Shown in pieces: positions 19,601-30,982 of a DNA stretch of 64,000 nucleotides. The notes under the pieces are model-generated. The model was not told the origin of the DNA, ran no database searches, and saw only the letters and a program-made list of their open reading frames with translations. Position numbers and translations under genes: made by a program. The stretch spans positions 17,629,023 through 17,693,022 of the forward strand of contig NC_092360.1 in NCBI RefSeq assembly GCF_030848805.1, read 5' to 3'. Each line of letters opens with the position of its first letter. Position 1 is the first letter of the stretch. The stretch is from Temnothorax longispinosus (Eukaryota; Arthropoda; Insecta; Hymenoptera; Formicidae).

Positions 19601-20670
19601 TGTTTACTTTCATCTACCAGTACACGAATGAGTTTATGGGAGCAGATATCCTGTATGTAAAATATAATAAAACAATGTTGTAATACATACTCTTAATCTT
19701 AGGTGGTCGAGGTGTATCACATTCATCTTCTTCGGAACTACTATATTTATTGTTTAATATATGTTGCTTTTTGCCACGTCCCAATGTCTCTTCATCGCCG
19801 GTCGTTTCGTAACTGGAATTTACTGCACTTTTTCTTGCAGATTCCAGAGATGCTACAATGAAGAAAAACTATTTGTTATCTACATTTCTAGTGTGTGTAT
19901 ATGTATTTGCAGGGTAGTCGTCGCTTTTATCCTTGTTTGATGATATCAGAAGCGAGAAATGAGTGGAATTGACACGTTGAGAATTCTTGCGTGTTATTTC
20001 TAAATAAAAAGATATTTGCACAAAATAACACATTAAATCAGTCCAGCACACTTTGAAAATACTTCATGGTTTAGCCCTTTCCCTTGACAGTTAATAAACA
20101 GCCGTAAAATGAATGTAATAAAAAATCTGCATGGTTAGGCTTCGTATATTACATTCATTTTACGGCTGTTTATTAATTGTCAAGGGAAAGGGCTAAACCA
20201 TGAAGTATTTTCAAAGTGTGCTGAAGTGATATAATGTGTTTTTGTGCAAATATATTTTTATTTGGAATTGACACGCAAGAATTCTCAACGTGTCAATTCC
20301 ATTCATTTCTTGCTTCTGACGTCATCAAATAAGGATAGAAGCGACGACTATCTAGGAGCCTTAATTATAAGTTATATATATGGTCTAATGGTAATATACA
20401 TAACAAAGCAAGATATGAATGCATAAATACTTACTGCAGCTATTTTTTTATAAGGACAACCTCATGTAGAGTCCAAGTTTCAAAATTTGGACTTGTGCAA
20501 TTAGCTATTAAGCTTGCAGCATTTGCTGTCCGTGGCGGCCATACACACATCTGCTTTTTGCCATGATGCATAAGCCACGATGATGGTATTTCCGAATATG
20601 AGTTATTCACAAGAAATTTCACAACGGAGTATTTATTATTTTCTTTAATTTGGCCACGTTGCAGTTCCAT
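16677..20670 (-). CDS. DUF4806-like multi-exon gene (8 exons)
   Basis: Eight minus-strand exons with GT-AG borders join in consistent phase: 20435-20670, 19691-19852, 18122-18265, 17973-18047, 17844-17897, 17322-17545, 16906-17065 and 16677-16819. The N-terminal exon has a tryptophan/cysteine block (YSVVKFLVNN, IPSSWLM, CVWPPRTANA). The middle exons are serine-rich and acidic. The last three encode the helical domain (PLKTVEAIRDFNSLL, GENNPRDNVHRILPKIFTNE, CSWKGIRQNF, EADFDNIVAEWLRFAKQRK) that I match from memory to DUF4806, a family abundant in ants and of unknown function. Exon 1 has a frameshift at an A7 run (20443-20449, T on plus): seven A gives a premature stop, six keeps the frame. A mariner sits 14 bp before the ATG. 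The gene may be a recent pseudogene or a host gene with an assembly error. Confidence 0.7.
19916..20350. repeat. Long inverted repeat (~200-bp arms) in intron 1
   Basis: The arms run from TAGTCGTCGCTTTTATCC on the left to its near complement GGATAGAAGCGACGACTA on the right. The central 70 bp on each side are nearly perfect (CTTGACAGTTAATAAACAGC / GCTGTTTATTAATTGTCAAG), with a loop of about 28 bp at 20121-20147. Sub-palindromes of GGAATTGACACG lie within the arms. Transcription through the intron would give a long hairpin RNA. It lies wholly inside the first intron of the DUF4806-like gene, as a foldback or MITE insertion would. Confidence 0.85.
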
Positions 20671-20684
20671 TATCTTTCCATATA

Positions 20685-21970
20685 CTAGGTGCGCAACTAA
20701 GTTTCCGGGTTTCACACATAGATGGCACCAATAACACATGTACTCGATTTAAATGTTTGAAGTTGTCTGAAGTTATAGCTTGGACATCTGTTAACAATAA
20801 CCAGTCGTTATACCAATACATATCGCAACGCAAAAATATTTTTTCTAACAATGGAGATGTCGAATTTTGTGCCAAATAAACAGCATTTGCGGGAAGCTTT
20901 GCTTTTCTGTTTTAACTTGAAAAAAAATGCAGCTGAAGCACGTCGTTTGCTTGAGGAGGCCTACGGCGAACATGCACCATCGAAAACTACCTGTGAAGAT
21001 TGGTTTAAACGCTTCAGAAGTGGCGATTTCGACACTGAGGACAAGGAGCGCTCCGGAAGACCAAAAACAATTGAGGACGCCGATCTGCAAGCGTTATTGG
21101 ATGAAGATGATACGCAAACACAAAATCAACTTGCGGAGGCATTAAACATGACTCACCAAGGTATTTCCAAACGTTTACATGCCATGGGAAAAATTCAAAA
21201 GGAAGGAAAATGGGTGCCGCATGAGTTGACTGAGAGACAGATGGAAAATCGAAGAGCCACTTCCGAAATTTTGCTTTTGCGGCATGAAAGAAAGAGTTTT
21301 CTTCATCGAATTGTTACTGGCGATGAGAAATGGATATATTTAGAGAATCCCAAACGCAAAAAATCGTGGCTTTCACCTGGTGAAAAATCAACATCGACGG
21401 CACGACCAAATCGTTTTGGAAAGAAGACACTGCTCTGCGTTTGGTGGGACCAGAAAGGAATCGTGTACTATGAGCTGCTGAAACCGGGCGAAACTGTCAA
21501 TGCGCATCGCTACCGACAACAACTGACCAATTTAAACCATGCATTGCTCGAAAAACGGCCAGAATGGTACACGAGACACGAACGAGTGATATTGCAGCAC
21601 GACAACGCTCCGTGCCATCGCAGTTCCATCGTCCAGGACACCATCAAAACGCTCAAATGGGATCTGCAACCGCACCCGCCGTATTCGCCAGACCTGGCGC
21701 CTTCCGATTATCACTTGTTCCGGTCGATGGCGCATGGCTTGGCTGGGCTACACTTGACCAATTTCGAAGAAGTGCAAAATTGGTTGGATAAATGGTTTCG
21801 GTCCAAAGACGCGTCGTTTTATCGTCGCGGTATTCATGTAGTGCCAGAGAGATGGCGAAAATGTATAGTTAGCGAGGGACGATACTTTGAATAAGCCATT
21901 TTTTGTATTTCTCTTGAAATTTTTCATTTTTTATTGATAAAAAAAACCCGGAAACTAGTTGCGCACCTAG
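20685..21970 (+). mobile_element. Complete mariner element
   Basis: The ends read CTAGGTGCGCAACTAAGTTT (left) and the complement of AACTAGTTGCGCACCTAG (right), flanked by the TA target on both sides (20683-20684 and 21971-21972). The 1286-bp length and single uninterrupted transposase ORF are typical of full-length mariners. It interrupts the region immediately upstream of the DUF4806-like start codon. Confidence 0.95.
20851..21894 (+). CDS. Mariner transposase (D,D34D), apparently intact
   Basis: The 347-aa ORF has no stop or frameshift. Residues 1-110 form the two helix-turn-helix units that bind the inverted ends (KTTCEDWFKRFRSGDF and NQLAEALNMTHQGISKRLHA). The linker carries WVPHELTERQ. 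Catalytic residues are Asp158 (VTGDEKWIY), Asp251 (LQHDNAPCH) and Asp286 (YSPDLAPSDYHLF), with exactly 34 residues between the last two. This is the DD34D mariner signature, so the enzyme should be able to cut and paste the element at TA sites. The C-terminal region (YRRGIHVVPERWRKCI) is also complete. The length equals that of well-known mariners. Intact coding and well-matched ends suggest recent insertion. Activity is not shown by sequence alone. Confidence 0.95.
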   Translation: MEMSNFVPNKQHLREALLFCFNLKKNAAEARRLLEEAYGEHAPSKTTCEDWFKRFRSGDFDTEDKERSGRPKTIEDADLQALLDEDDTQTQNQLAEALNMTHQGISKRLHAMGKIQKEGKWVPHELTERQMENRRATSEILLLRHERKSFLHRIVTGDEKWIYLENPKRKKSWLSPGEKSTSTARPNRFGKKTLLCVWWDQKGIVYYELLKPGETVNAHRYRQQLTNLNHALLEKRPEWYTRHERVILQHDNAPCHRSSIVQDTIKTLKWDLQPHPPYSPDLAPSDYHLFRSMAHGLAGLHLTNFEEVQNWLDKWFRSKDASFYRRGIHVVPERWRKCIVSEGRYFE

Positions 21971-22048
21971 TATATATATATATAATCCTTAAAAAAATTA
22001 TTAAATTAGTATGTGTAACTTTTTTCGCATATATTAAAATATATACAT

Positions 22049-24072
22049 TGCGACGCTATTTTCGACTGCCGCGAGGCGGTTAGGCACCACGGTACAAAGG
22101 TCCAGCGTCACAATGATACGGAGCGGGTGTCAGAGCAGGATACGAACGCAAAATATGTTGGGCGCCAGGTGTGGAGAAGGCCACACCTTTTGCTCCAAAT
22201 AACTCGAAACGCGCAAAGTGACTCCAAATGATTCTAGATAATCTACGCTAACGATTCTCTCTATCCTCGTAAGGCTCCACACCGAATAACGCTGTTCTGA
22301 CCGCTCGCGGCGGCTGCTCCATCAGCGGCAGAGGGTCGTAGTTCAATGACCGGGTAACTCGAGGAGACGTTGACAGTGGTTAGACAAAACAAAAAAAAGA
22401 ATCTGCGGAAAATAGATATCACAAATTGTATTTGCACAGCATGGCGGGATAAATTACAAAAAATCCAAAAGATCGGATAGAATACACGAGCTCCAACGGT
22501 CATCCGCAACATTCCTCGCGAATCGGACGGATCTCAACGCAACGGATCCCAAGATGACTAGCCAAACGCGTAGATTCTCATTACTTTTCGCGAAAGATAC
22601 GCGCGAAGACTCTACAAATGGTCTTCAACAAACACACGCATCACGCTAACTATTCTCCGCGATCGAGAAACGCAGATCTCTAGATAGGATCCGAAAGATA
22701 GAAGTGTTACCCGAAAAACGAAATATGACTCGCCCCAATAGAAGCGCAAACTCGAAATATTATCCGCAAAGCAAGAACGCAAAACTCTAAAGGTTGTGAG
22801 CAACTTAGATATTTTTATCCGTTAAATAGACGCGCAAACTCTCAATAGTATAGCCGCATCATAGAAATATTATGCGCAAAATAGAAATATTATCCGCAAA
22901 ATAGAGATATAATCCGCAAAATAGAAACATTATCCGCAAAATAAAAACGCAAAACTCTAAGTAGGATAGCCGCAAAATAGAAATATGATCCGCAAAGTAA
23001 AAATATTATTCGCAAAATAGAAGTAGTATCCGCAAAAGAAAAATAGTATCCGCAAAATAAAAACACAAAACGTTAGATCGGATAGCCGCAAAATAGAAAT
23101 ATGATCCGCAAGGTAGAAATATTATTCGCAAAATAGAAATAGTATCCGCAAAATAGAAACGCAAAACTTTAAGTACGGTTCGCCAAACAGCACCGCACAT
23201 CTAAGCACCACGCGGGTCTCACGTCCTCGGCACGTGATCTGGACGCCTCCCGCGGGCGTCGCCGGGCGTACAATTAACACGCGGGGGCCGCGGTATGTCG
23301 CTATAATTACCTCCGAATCTAACACGCAAGTTAAAGGGATGACTGTGGTTCCTGGCCGAACCTATCAATAATCGGACGCGCAAAAAAGCTACCGTAATAC
23401 GCGACAAGTAATTTTCCCTCCGATCGCCCGTACTTATACGACGGTTGAGTCGAGAAGGATTCTTTCCTTCCCACAGCGTTTCTACGGGCAGCGACGGGCG
23501 GGGTATGTCAGACCCGACTTTTAACCCACGACAATCCCGAAGGATCCACGACAACAATCCCGAAGGATTCACGGCAAGGACGCGTAGATCACCATCGGAT
23601 CATACGCGCCTCTCTCAAAATTACTCGGTACGCGACCCTCCGCCCTCGCTGCCACCTGTTACCTCGTCGGGATTGCCGGCCGCTCACGTTTCGCCAATCC
23701 TCGGTCCCTTAGTCTCGACAGGGCTTGTAGGGCCGCCGCCCTCGCTCACCATCCGCCCGGGGTCCTCGCCGGACCTCCGCTCTCGCTCGCAAGTCCTCGC
23801 CGGACATCCGCTCTCGCTCGCTATCGGCCCCACAGTGGCGAGCCCTCTCGCGCCTTCGGTCCTCGGCGCCTCGTTCGATGGTGCGTTTCCGCCCCGTCGG
23901 GTGGCGCCAGTTTGCCGAAACTAGGGCCGTACGGCCGCTTCCTCCTAAAAACGTCACTAAACGGCCAGAAATGCCCGCGCAAGATAAATTGGTCCACCCC
24001 ATCGCGAGGATGGAGTCCGGGGCTCCGCACGAGCTACAGGCTCAGGTGACGGGCCCAAGGGGCCACGTCACA
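22049..24072. mobile_element. 2.0-kb TG..CA element (solo LTR-like) with ACAT target duplication
   Basis: The element starts TGCGACGCTATTTTCGACTG and ends GGCCACGTCACA, and is flanked by ACAT at 22045-22048 and 24073-24076. Near the left end (22159) is TTGGGCGCCAGG followed by a hairpin of GTGTGG/CCACAC. The right half is GC-rich and the centre is a tandem array. There is no credible protein. The organisation matches the 45102-47216 element: similar length, ends, hairpin motif and 4-bp duplication. I interpret both as related solo LTRs or LTR-derived non-autonomous elements. Confidence 0.7.
22850..23165. repeat. Tandem array of ATCCGCAAAATAGAAATA-type units
   Basis: About fourteen 20-22 bp units of the form TCCGCAAAATAGAAATATTA occur. 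The higher-order pattern CGCAAAACTCTAAGT..GGATAGC recurs at about 22949, 23064 and 23160. The array lies inside the 2.0-kb TG..CA element. No function is evident. Confidence 0.85.
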
Positions 24073-24763
24073 ACATCTATAATGACATCAATTGTTATAT
24101 TGGTAAAAGCATTGGTTTGACATGAAAAAAAAGGAATATTATTTGTATGTAAAAAAAGTGATCCCAAAATCGGACATTTTTAGCCTATTTTGGTGGCTCT
24201 CGAAATTCTACAGCTTTTTTTTTAGCAACATAGCTTTACAGAATAAAAATTCCTTTTCAGAAAGTAAAGTATATGCACCAATGATGTCAATGCTGGACGA
24301 TTTTATGCCAAAAACAAAAATAATTTCAGAAATGCAGATTTTCTCACGTCAAGTCATGATAACATTAGGATCCCCTTAACGTAATAAGTTTTCTTTTTAC
24401 ATTAATAAAGAAAAAAGCAGGAAAGGATTTTTGTCAAAAAATAATTTTTTTTATATGTTAGCAGTTATCGAAATTAATATTTTCAGATTTTACTAATAAT
24501 TACATAAGAATTAGATACATAAAGCAATGCGAAATAACAACATTAAGTACTAATACGGCATATTTGTAAATAATTTGACTTACCTTACAAATGTCGTGCA
24601 ATTTCACATGAATAACATTTGCACATTTCCAAGTAAGCAAATTAGCAAGTATTTATTTTCTTAAGAAGGAACGCGTTGCAATAACTGATATTATTTACAA
24701 TCAATTTTTTACATAATTAACCAGTAACACACATCAAAATATATTTACAAACAGGTACAGCAT
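24073..24763. other. AT-rich spacer with a possible TTAA-type element end
   Basis: AGGATCCCCTTAA at 24367-24379 resembles the right end of the 16158 element (GCATCCCCTTAA), but no left partner was found. The rest is AT-rich and contains no recognisable gene. Confidence 0.35.
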
Positions 24764-26669
24764 CTATTTGTTGGTATGAAGAAGCGGTATTGTAACATAA
24801 GAATCAACCTGGTTCATATTTTTCAGTATTATACATTTCTGTTTTGGTTCAGTGAGTGGAACTGTTATAATTTCTGAAGCAGTTGTACTTAAAATTACAA
24901 ATATACCCAGTTTTTCCGAAGCACATGGCACAGTGAAAAGAGATGTTGGATTTAAAAAACGTTTTGCACGAATAAATAAGACTGAGTTGTCCTCGAATAT
25001 ATCCAAAACTAAAACTACATTATTATTAGAGAGTAAAGCACAATTGTCGTGCTTTTTTGTGGAAATTTTGAAAGTTTTAAATTGAACGTGACAAATTTTG
25101 TTCTTATTAGAGTAAACGACATTTGGATATTGCACCATGCAACACGGTTGGATTGGCATTTGTAATTCTTCGCCAACACGATTCACTAATTCCTCGAGGT
25201 TTACCGCTGTTATGCAATTTCTTCTTTATTTTTGCATGTGATTTTCAAACTTGAAGCAACTGAAATTATCTAATGAACGCGTTAAATTTGGAACACATAT
25301 GCGGATCAATTAATATTCTTATAGCAACAGTAAGACAAACGAAATGAGTATAGGCAGTCGAAGATAATATTGGTTTCATTACGACAATTCCAGTGTACAA
25401 TAAAAATTGCCGAAATTCTGTGGCCTTCCACCTGTCTACGTCACGTAAATGTCTGGGTTTTCTTGCAAATTCCGATGGTATACATGCCTTGATTGCGAGT
25501 AAATAATCCGAAATTGCGTTAATATTATCAGTTGACAGTCTTACATTTTTATTACCTTTAAGCCATAACTGTAGTATTCTTTTTACAACACCTAAACAAA
25601 TAAGATGCATGTAGTCCAAAGGAATTTGTGACACCATTCCAATAAGAAGTTTTACTAATATGGAGTCACCTGTGTGATGCTCCACTTGAAGTCGATTTTT
25701 AAATGACTCGTTTGTTCGTAATATGTTATGAATTTCTAGAAAGATTACCCTATTACGTACAAAATCACCTTCTTGTATGCATTTAGAGCATGAAAAATAT
25801 CCTGTGTGCCCCTTTGTATACGTTATAAATTATTTAGCTGGTGCATCGCATAATATTGCATTAATGCCAACAGTATATTTTACATTACGCACAGTTATCC
25901 CATTTTGAAACAGGAGGATCAATTCATTTACAAAATCATTCATAAATTCATTAGCATCAATAGGTTTAGACATACCATGATATACCTCAATTATAAATGG
26001 CAATGTATAAACATCTATTCCTTCTATGGATGCCATAATGGGCCAGAATTGACTACCCGAACTTTTTGAAATCGGTAAGCCATCAATATTTATATTCAAT
26101 CTTATATCGTTACTTTTTATAAAAGTAGAATACATTTTTATGGACCGTTCTAGAGACGAGGAAAGACTAAAGTGAACATAGCGACCATTGCCTACAGGTT
26201 TTATATGTACAGACGCATTTCTTGGTGTATGTAGCAAAACTCTTACATCACTAGGTACGTGACCATGCTGTTTCAAAATGCTTAGCAACTCATTGGCAGT
26301 ATTATGCGGAACATTACATTCTATTATTAACGTTTGTAAATCTTTCCATAAACTCTTTTCATTACAAGACAATATGTCCATCAATGGTAACATATTATCT
26401 TGAGATGTTACGTTATACTGTTCACTAATTTCCGTTTCTAATATCTGCATCGGTAATTCGTCATAACAATTTGTACTTTCAGATAATGTAGAACCTGAAC
26501 GAGAAATATTATCGACATTTGTAAGAGTCAATACCGCTTCTGCAACCGCATTAGATGCGATGTTTGGTTTACAAAAATGTAATGAATTTAAATGTCTGCA
26601 ACTATGAATTTCGCGTTTAATCAATTGATTCACTCGCCTTTTCGATAAATATCGCATTTTCTTAGGCAT
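24764..26669 (-). pseudogene. Decayed transposase-domain gene (CACTA-like family)
   Basis: Three minus-strand segments belong to one protein: N-terminal 25830-26669 (starts MPKKMRYLSKRRVNQL), middle 25266-25685 and C-terminal 24764-25186. The N-terminal segment has NINIDGLPISKSSGSQFWPI, the middle has LDYMHLICLGVVKRIL and DRWKATEFRQFLLYTG, and the end has IPLLHTNK. These blocks resemble a large arthropod family related to plant EnSpm/CACTA-type transposases. I rely on memory for that, and the exact superfamily is uncertain. The three segments are separated by stops and frameshifts, so the gene is broken unless introns explain the breaks. Its 5' end is 46 bp from the inverted Gypsy LTR pair. 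No inverted ends were found. Confidence 0.6.
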
Positions 26670-26714
26670 GATGGCGGAGTATATCTAAAAGTAATAAAAA
26701 CAATTCATAAATAA

Positions 26715-26970
26715 TGTTACGCCCGTGCTGGACACTAAGTAGAAAAGTCGCGGAAAGCTGTGAAGCGCGCTCCTTGACAACGGAAGTTTGTTGATGGATT
26801 TATTGATTTTCTGTCTGGCGGATTTTTGGAATCCGCACGCGTTCTGTTTTACGAGCTTGGAATAAACGCATTTCTTAAGTTCTTTTGAGTTCTCTTTAAT
26901 TTTGCGAGTTCCGCGAAATACGTGCGCGAGTGTGGAGTGCGCGATAGTGTTACGGCGGCGAGCTTACTCG
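26715..26970 (+). repeat. Gypsy LTR, copy A (opposite orientation to copy B)
   Basis: The copy starts TGTTACGCCCGTGCTGGACA and is the near-exact complement of 26975-27242, except that its last ~12 bp are lost at the junction. It has the same 7-bp GGACACT insertion as copy B relative to the LTR at 41380-41640. It has no internal Gypsy sequence on its outer side. Confidence 0.8.
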
Positions 26971-26974
26971 TAAA

Positions 26975-27242
26975 TGTTACGCTCGTCGAGTAAGCTTGCC
27001 GCCGTAACACTATCGCGCACTCCACACTCGCGCACGTATTTTGCGGAACTCGCAAAATTAAAGAAAACTCAAAAGAACTTAAGAAATGCGTTTATTCCCA
27101 GCTCGTAAAACAGAACGCGTGCGGATTCCAAAAATCCGTCAGACAGAAAATCAATAACTCCATCAACAAACTCCCGTTGTCAAGGAGCGCGCTTCACAGC
27201 TTTCCGCGACTTCTCTACTCAGTGTCCAGCACGGGCGTAACA
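26975..27242 (-). repeat. Gypsy 3' LTR, copy B
   Basis: This complete 268-bp LTR (TGTTACG...CGTAACA) is about 96-97% identical to the LTR at 41380-41640 by eye, with about nine substitutions and one 7-bp indel. On the minus strand it is preceded by a purine-rich AAGAAGAGGGGGACAA, the expected polypurine tract. It is therefore a true 3' LTR of a minus-strand element. Confidence 0.85.
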
Positions 27243-27931
27243 TTGTCCCCCTCTTCTTAAGTTGTCGTCCCGACAACTAGAGGAAAGTTGCAAGCAGTTT
27301 CTTTCTCTTAGATTTCCGGGAACTTAAAACGCTTCCTGCTCTACCTCGAGCTAAGCTGCGAGTTAACGAGCTTCGTTTCTTCCCTCAATCAAAAAAACGC
27401 TTCTTTCCACGTGTGAACCTCTTCAACGTCGGCTTTCCTTCTGCTACCAGCGCTGTCCTCTTGAGAGTCTTTGGACTGGAGGGGGAAGCTTTCGTGGACC
27501 CTGCGTCTCGCAAGACTCCCCAGTCCCCGCCTTGGCATTTGCCCTAAAGCCTGATCTACAATGTGCTCTTTGCTTCCTGTTTTCTGCTTTTTGCTTCTTA
27601 CTTCTCTGTTTCTCCACGCCCTGTTTTACCGACAATCCTGTTTCTTGTCTCGTGCTTCTTGTCTTTTCTTGAGTTCGTCAACTTCTATCTGGGGCGACAG
27701 AAAACTGAGAGAACGAGAAAACGAAAGTCATGTGCTACGCTGCAGAAATCGTCAATAGTAGAACGAGGCAGTTTCACTCTATTCACGTAAGTAGCTCATT
27801 TTTTAAATGTAACAAAGGTAATAACGGATTATTTATATTGTGTAGTTTAAAGAAGAATACGCGTACGCAAAAAATCGTAGAACGACGACGGTCACGTCGG
27901 AGGTGAGCTTACGACATAACCAAAAAGCAGC
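27243..27931 (-). repeat. 3' internal end of a Gypsy element, polypurine tract included
   Basis: The polypurine tract occupies 27243-27262. The next ~400 bp are non-coding in all frames that I can judge. The A-rich stretch complementary to 27545-27620 recurs in the opposite orientation at 33650-33720, showing a second copy of this region. From about 27700 to 27931 nothing is recognised except the lead-in to the MADF gene. Confidence 0.6.
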
Positions 27932-29167
27932 ATGTCAGAAAAGGAAAATGAAGATATTCAGGTGGATGAAGCTTTTGGCGAATTGCTTGCTAATTTCGTT
28001 CGACAACATCCTTGCCTTTATGATAAAAAATCCAAAGATTATAAAGATAAGAAGTTTGTCGCCGATACATGGATGTCCATCGCACTCGCCTGTAATATGC
28101 CGGGTAAGTAAACAAAAAAAGTTTAATTGTAAAATAAAAGTGTAGTTCGTACATACATATATGAATACTGGATAGTTGCATGATTCTAGGTTTACATTAG
28201 ATTACGTTGGAGAGATTATAGTGTACTCTATTTTGCAGTGGATGCAATTTAGAAACAGTGGAAAATGCTTCGCAACCAATTCACTCGAGAACACCGTCTT
28301 GAGAATATGTATGAGCCATCAGGTACAGGGAATGATACTTGTAAGAGACCACGGAAGACATGGTACTTGTACCAGGCCCTTTCCTTCTTGGCACCACATG
28401 TGGCCCACCGCAATACAACTTTGTGCGAAGAAGTATAATTACTCAGTCATTACCATCAATACCACAATCTGCACTACAGCCAGCAGGGCAGTTATCACCG
28501 TCAACATCACAATCTGCACCACAGTCAGCAGTGCAGTCATTACCGTCAACACCAGAATCTGTACTACAGTCAACAATGCAGCCACCATCTGGATCACCGT
28601 CTAGCAATCTGTGGAATAATAGATCTTTTAATGAGTGATGACTCAAATATTTCAATTCCACCGCCAGAAAAAGAATTTTTAGTATCTTCAGCATCTATAG
28701 CATATTCAGTATCTGTAGCATCTTCAGCATCTGTAGCATCTTCAGCATCTTCAGTTAGTCAGTCAAGGTCATTATGTTCAGTTGGTCAGGCAAGGTCATT
28801 AAGTTCAGTTGGTCAGCTAAGGCCATTAAGTATTGCAAGGAAGAATTTACTTTATCCACCACCTGACCAATCTGCAATTCAGAAGATGAAGGAGTCTCGT
28901 AAAGAGCAGGAACATCTGTCTAAAATGATAACCAATACGACTGATTCTATAAACACGCTCGTGAATAATTTATCAGAAAAGCGTTCACAATCTGTCACTC
29001 CTGTCGATAATGACGATAGTGGAGAAGAAGCAGCAATGGCAAAGGCATTACTTTATGCGTTGAAAAGAGTAAAGTCCAAGTACAAGATCCAATGTTATAT
29101 GCAATGTTTATCTGTTGTGGATAAGTTCCAGAACATGAGAGAAGTGGAAAGTGATGAGAATCTGTAA
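27932..29167 (+). pseudogene. MADF/BESS-domain gene (Harbinger accessory type), broken
   Basis: Exon 1 (27932-28103) encodes FGELLANFVRQHPCLYDKKS and ends in a GT donor, the first half of a MADF (Myb/SANT-like) DNA-binding domain. After an acceptor at 28237-28238 the frame continues as KQWKMLRNQFTREHRLENMY and KTWYLYQALSFLAPHV, the second half. A TAG at 28250-28252 interrupts it where a lysine is expected. A serine/glutamine-rich region follows across a frame change (28440-28640), then 28631-29167, which ends in AMAKALLYALKRVKSKYK and CYMQCLSVVDKF, a BESS-like motif. MADF-BESS proteins help Harbinger transposases to enter the nucleus and bind element DNA, which fits the convergent HARBI1-type gene at 30983-32461. 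At least one nonsense and one frame change mark it as decayed. Confidence 0.7.
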
Positions 29168-30982
29168 TTCCTTCTTCGCTCGGCCACCAATAATATTGAA
29201 AACAGGTTCAAAAACTGTCCGGCACATTGGGAATTTTTGGATTTGCTACAAAATATATTTACACTTAATATATATACACATATATAATATATATAAATAT
29301 ATAACGTATATGCAACATAATTACAAAAAATGTGATTTTTTAGATAGATATAACATATTTGTTTCGCGTTTACATAATGTGTCACTTTTTGAGTTGTTAA
29401 TAACATTTTAATTTCTTACACATTTATGCATATCTAATATAAAGTATAAGAGGATATTTTTTAAAGTTACTAATAACTAGCGTTTAATTTTTTTATAGTT
29501 TTCGTTTTTGTGGACGAATGTTCCTATTGTATGTACTTATTTAGAAGTGCAATGTTCCTAGCCAAAGTACAAACTTCAGTACCTGATGTCAGTATTTTTT
29601 TTTTGTAATGCTAAGGCTACAGTTTCAGGTAAATAAATAAAAGTGATTATTAAATATACAAAGTATTTATTTCCCAATTTTTACAAGCTTCATACGTATA
29701 CTTACGCATACTAGTGTTCATTACCTTTAGTTAAGCGGTAAAATATTAATGCAAAAATCTAAATTATAACAAGACAATAGAACGTGGATAAATTTATGAA
29801 TATTATGCAAAATTGAATGTTATACGCAAACTTTAAGTAGTACATGTATATATATCACATTAGAGATTGAACGAACGTACAAAAAGCGAGTCCAAAATAA
29901 GAGATCGCCGTTCAACGAGAGACGAGAACTCGATAACGCTTTTGTTTTTAACGAACACTCGTCGGGCGAGCTATGTAGTATTTGCAGTGATTAATCGCGA
30001 GGACGTCCCAGACGAAGATGAAACCGACAGATAATATCGCACGCGAAATCAAAACTAACGGACGCATAACATTATATCAAATCTTTGTTCGTGTTTTTTT
30101 TTTCTCTCTTTTCCTTTTGTCTTTATATTTATTGTATGTACGTAATAAGATCGTAACGATGATTCGCGCAACGCAAGTGATAGTCGCCGGCCGTTGTCTC
30201 TCTTTTTTTCTACCTATTCGAATTTAATCGATCGTTATATTGCTATTGTATCACACAGTATTCACTTATTGTTAATTACACGGCTATATGTAGGCGCGAT
30301 GTGACTTAGCGGTTTCAAGATGCCGAGAGCTATTCGAAATGCATCTCGCTTGGACCGAACGCGGACGTAGACGCGAAGAAACTTCGCCAATGCTCCGGAG
30401 AGCCCCTGTTACAACTGCTAGAATTTCCATTCGCGCTCATGACAAAAATTATCAAATAAAGTGAGACCCTCCCCCGAGGTACTTTGCCAACAACAACAGG
30501 AAAATGAGATATTGTTTTGCGAGATATATTTCAAGTCGAGATGCGATTGAGCGCACGTTAATCGTCGCAACGAGCGGACACAGCGGCAACTGTAAATTAT
30601 TATTTATTAGCAATTTCGTTAGAATTGCTTAACTCCGCAAGTCATCTGAAATGGAAGAAATATCTTATTAAACTCGTCAGGATCGCTTATTCGGGAACAT
30701 ATTTCTCGTTGGATATAAAATGTACGATATATTTATGATTCCGATATTGCCCAAGGATCTCGTGGACGAATCGTAGGCACCGTAGCCTGAAGACGATTGT
30801 AATCGCGCAACCCTCTATATTAACTTTAATTGAATATTGAAAAATGGAAATTATTACAATAGACAACAGAACGTGGATCAAATCATGAATATTATACGCA
30901 ATTATGCGTTGAATATTATACGCAAACTTAGACTAGTACATGTACATATTATATTATCGTGTATTATGTGTGTGCCTACATT
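29168..30982. repeat. Non-coding region with a ~90-bp direct repeat pair
   Basis: The segments 29771-29862 and 30860-30955 are diverged direct copies (GAACGTGGAT ... TTATACGCAAACTT ... AGTACATGTA), 1.09 kb apart. They frame a GC-moderate segment (29870-30850) unlike its AT-rich surroundings. The intervening segment has no recognised coding sequence. The pair could be the ends of an inserted unit or an old tandem duplication. 29168-29770 is AT-rich with AT microsatellites. Confidence 0.55.

Noticed and set aside
22850..23165. CRISPR-like regular repeats
   Set aside because: Units are contiguous 20-22 bp repeats without unique spacers, in a eukaryotic context.
24367..24379. Second TTAA-type MITE
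   Set aside because: Only one end was found; without a partner it cannot be called an element.
29168..29406. Short Tyr/Ile-rich frames
   Set aside because: AT microsatellite translation.
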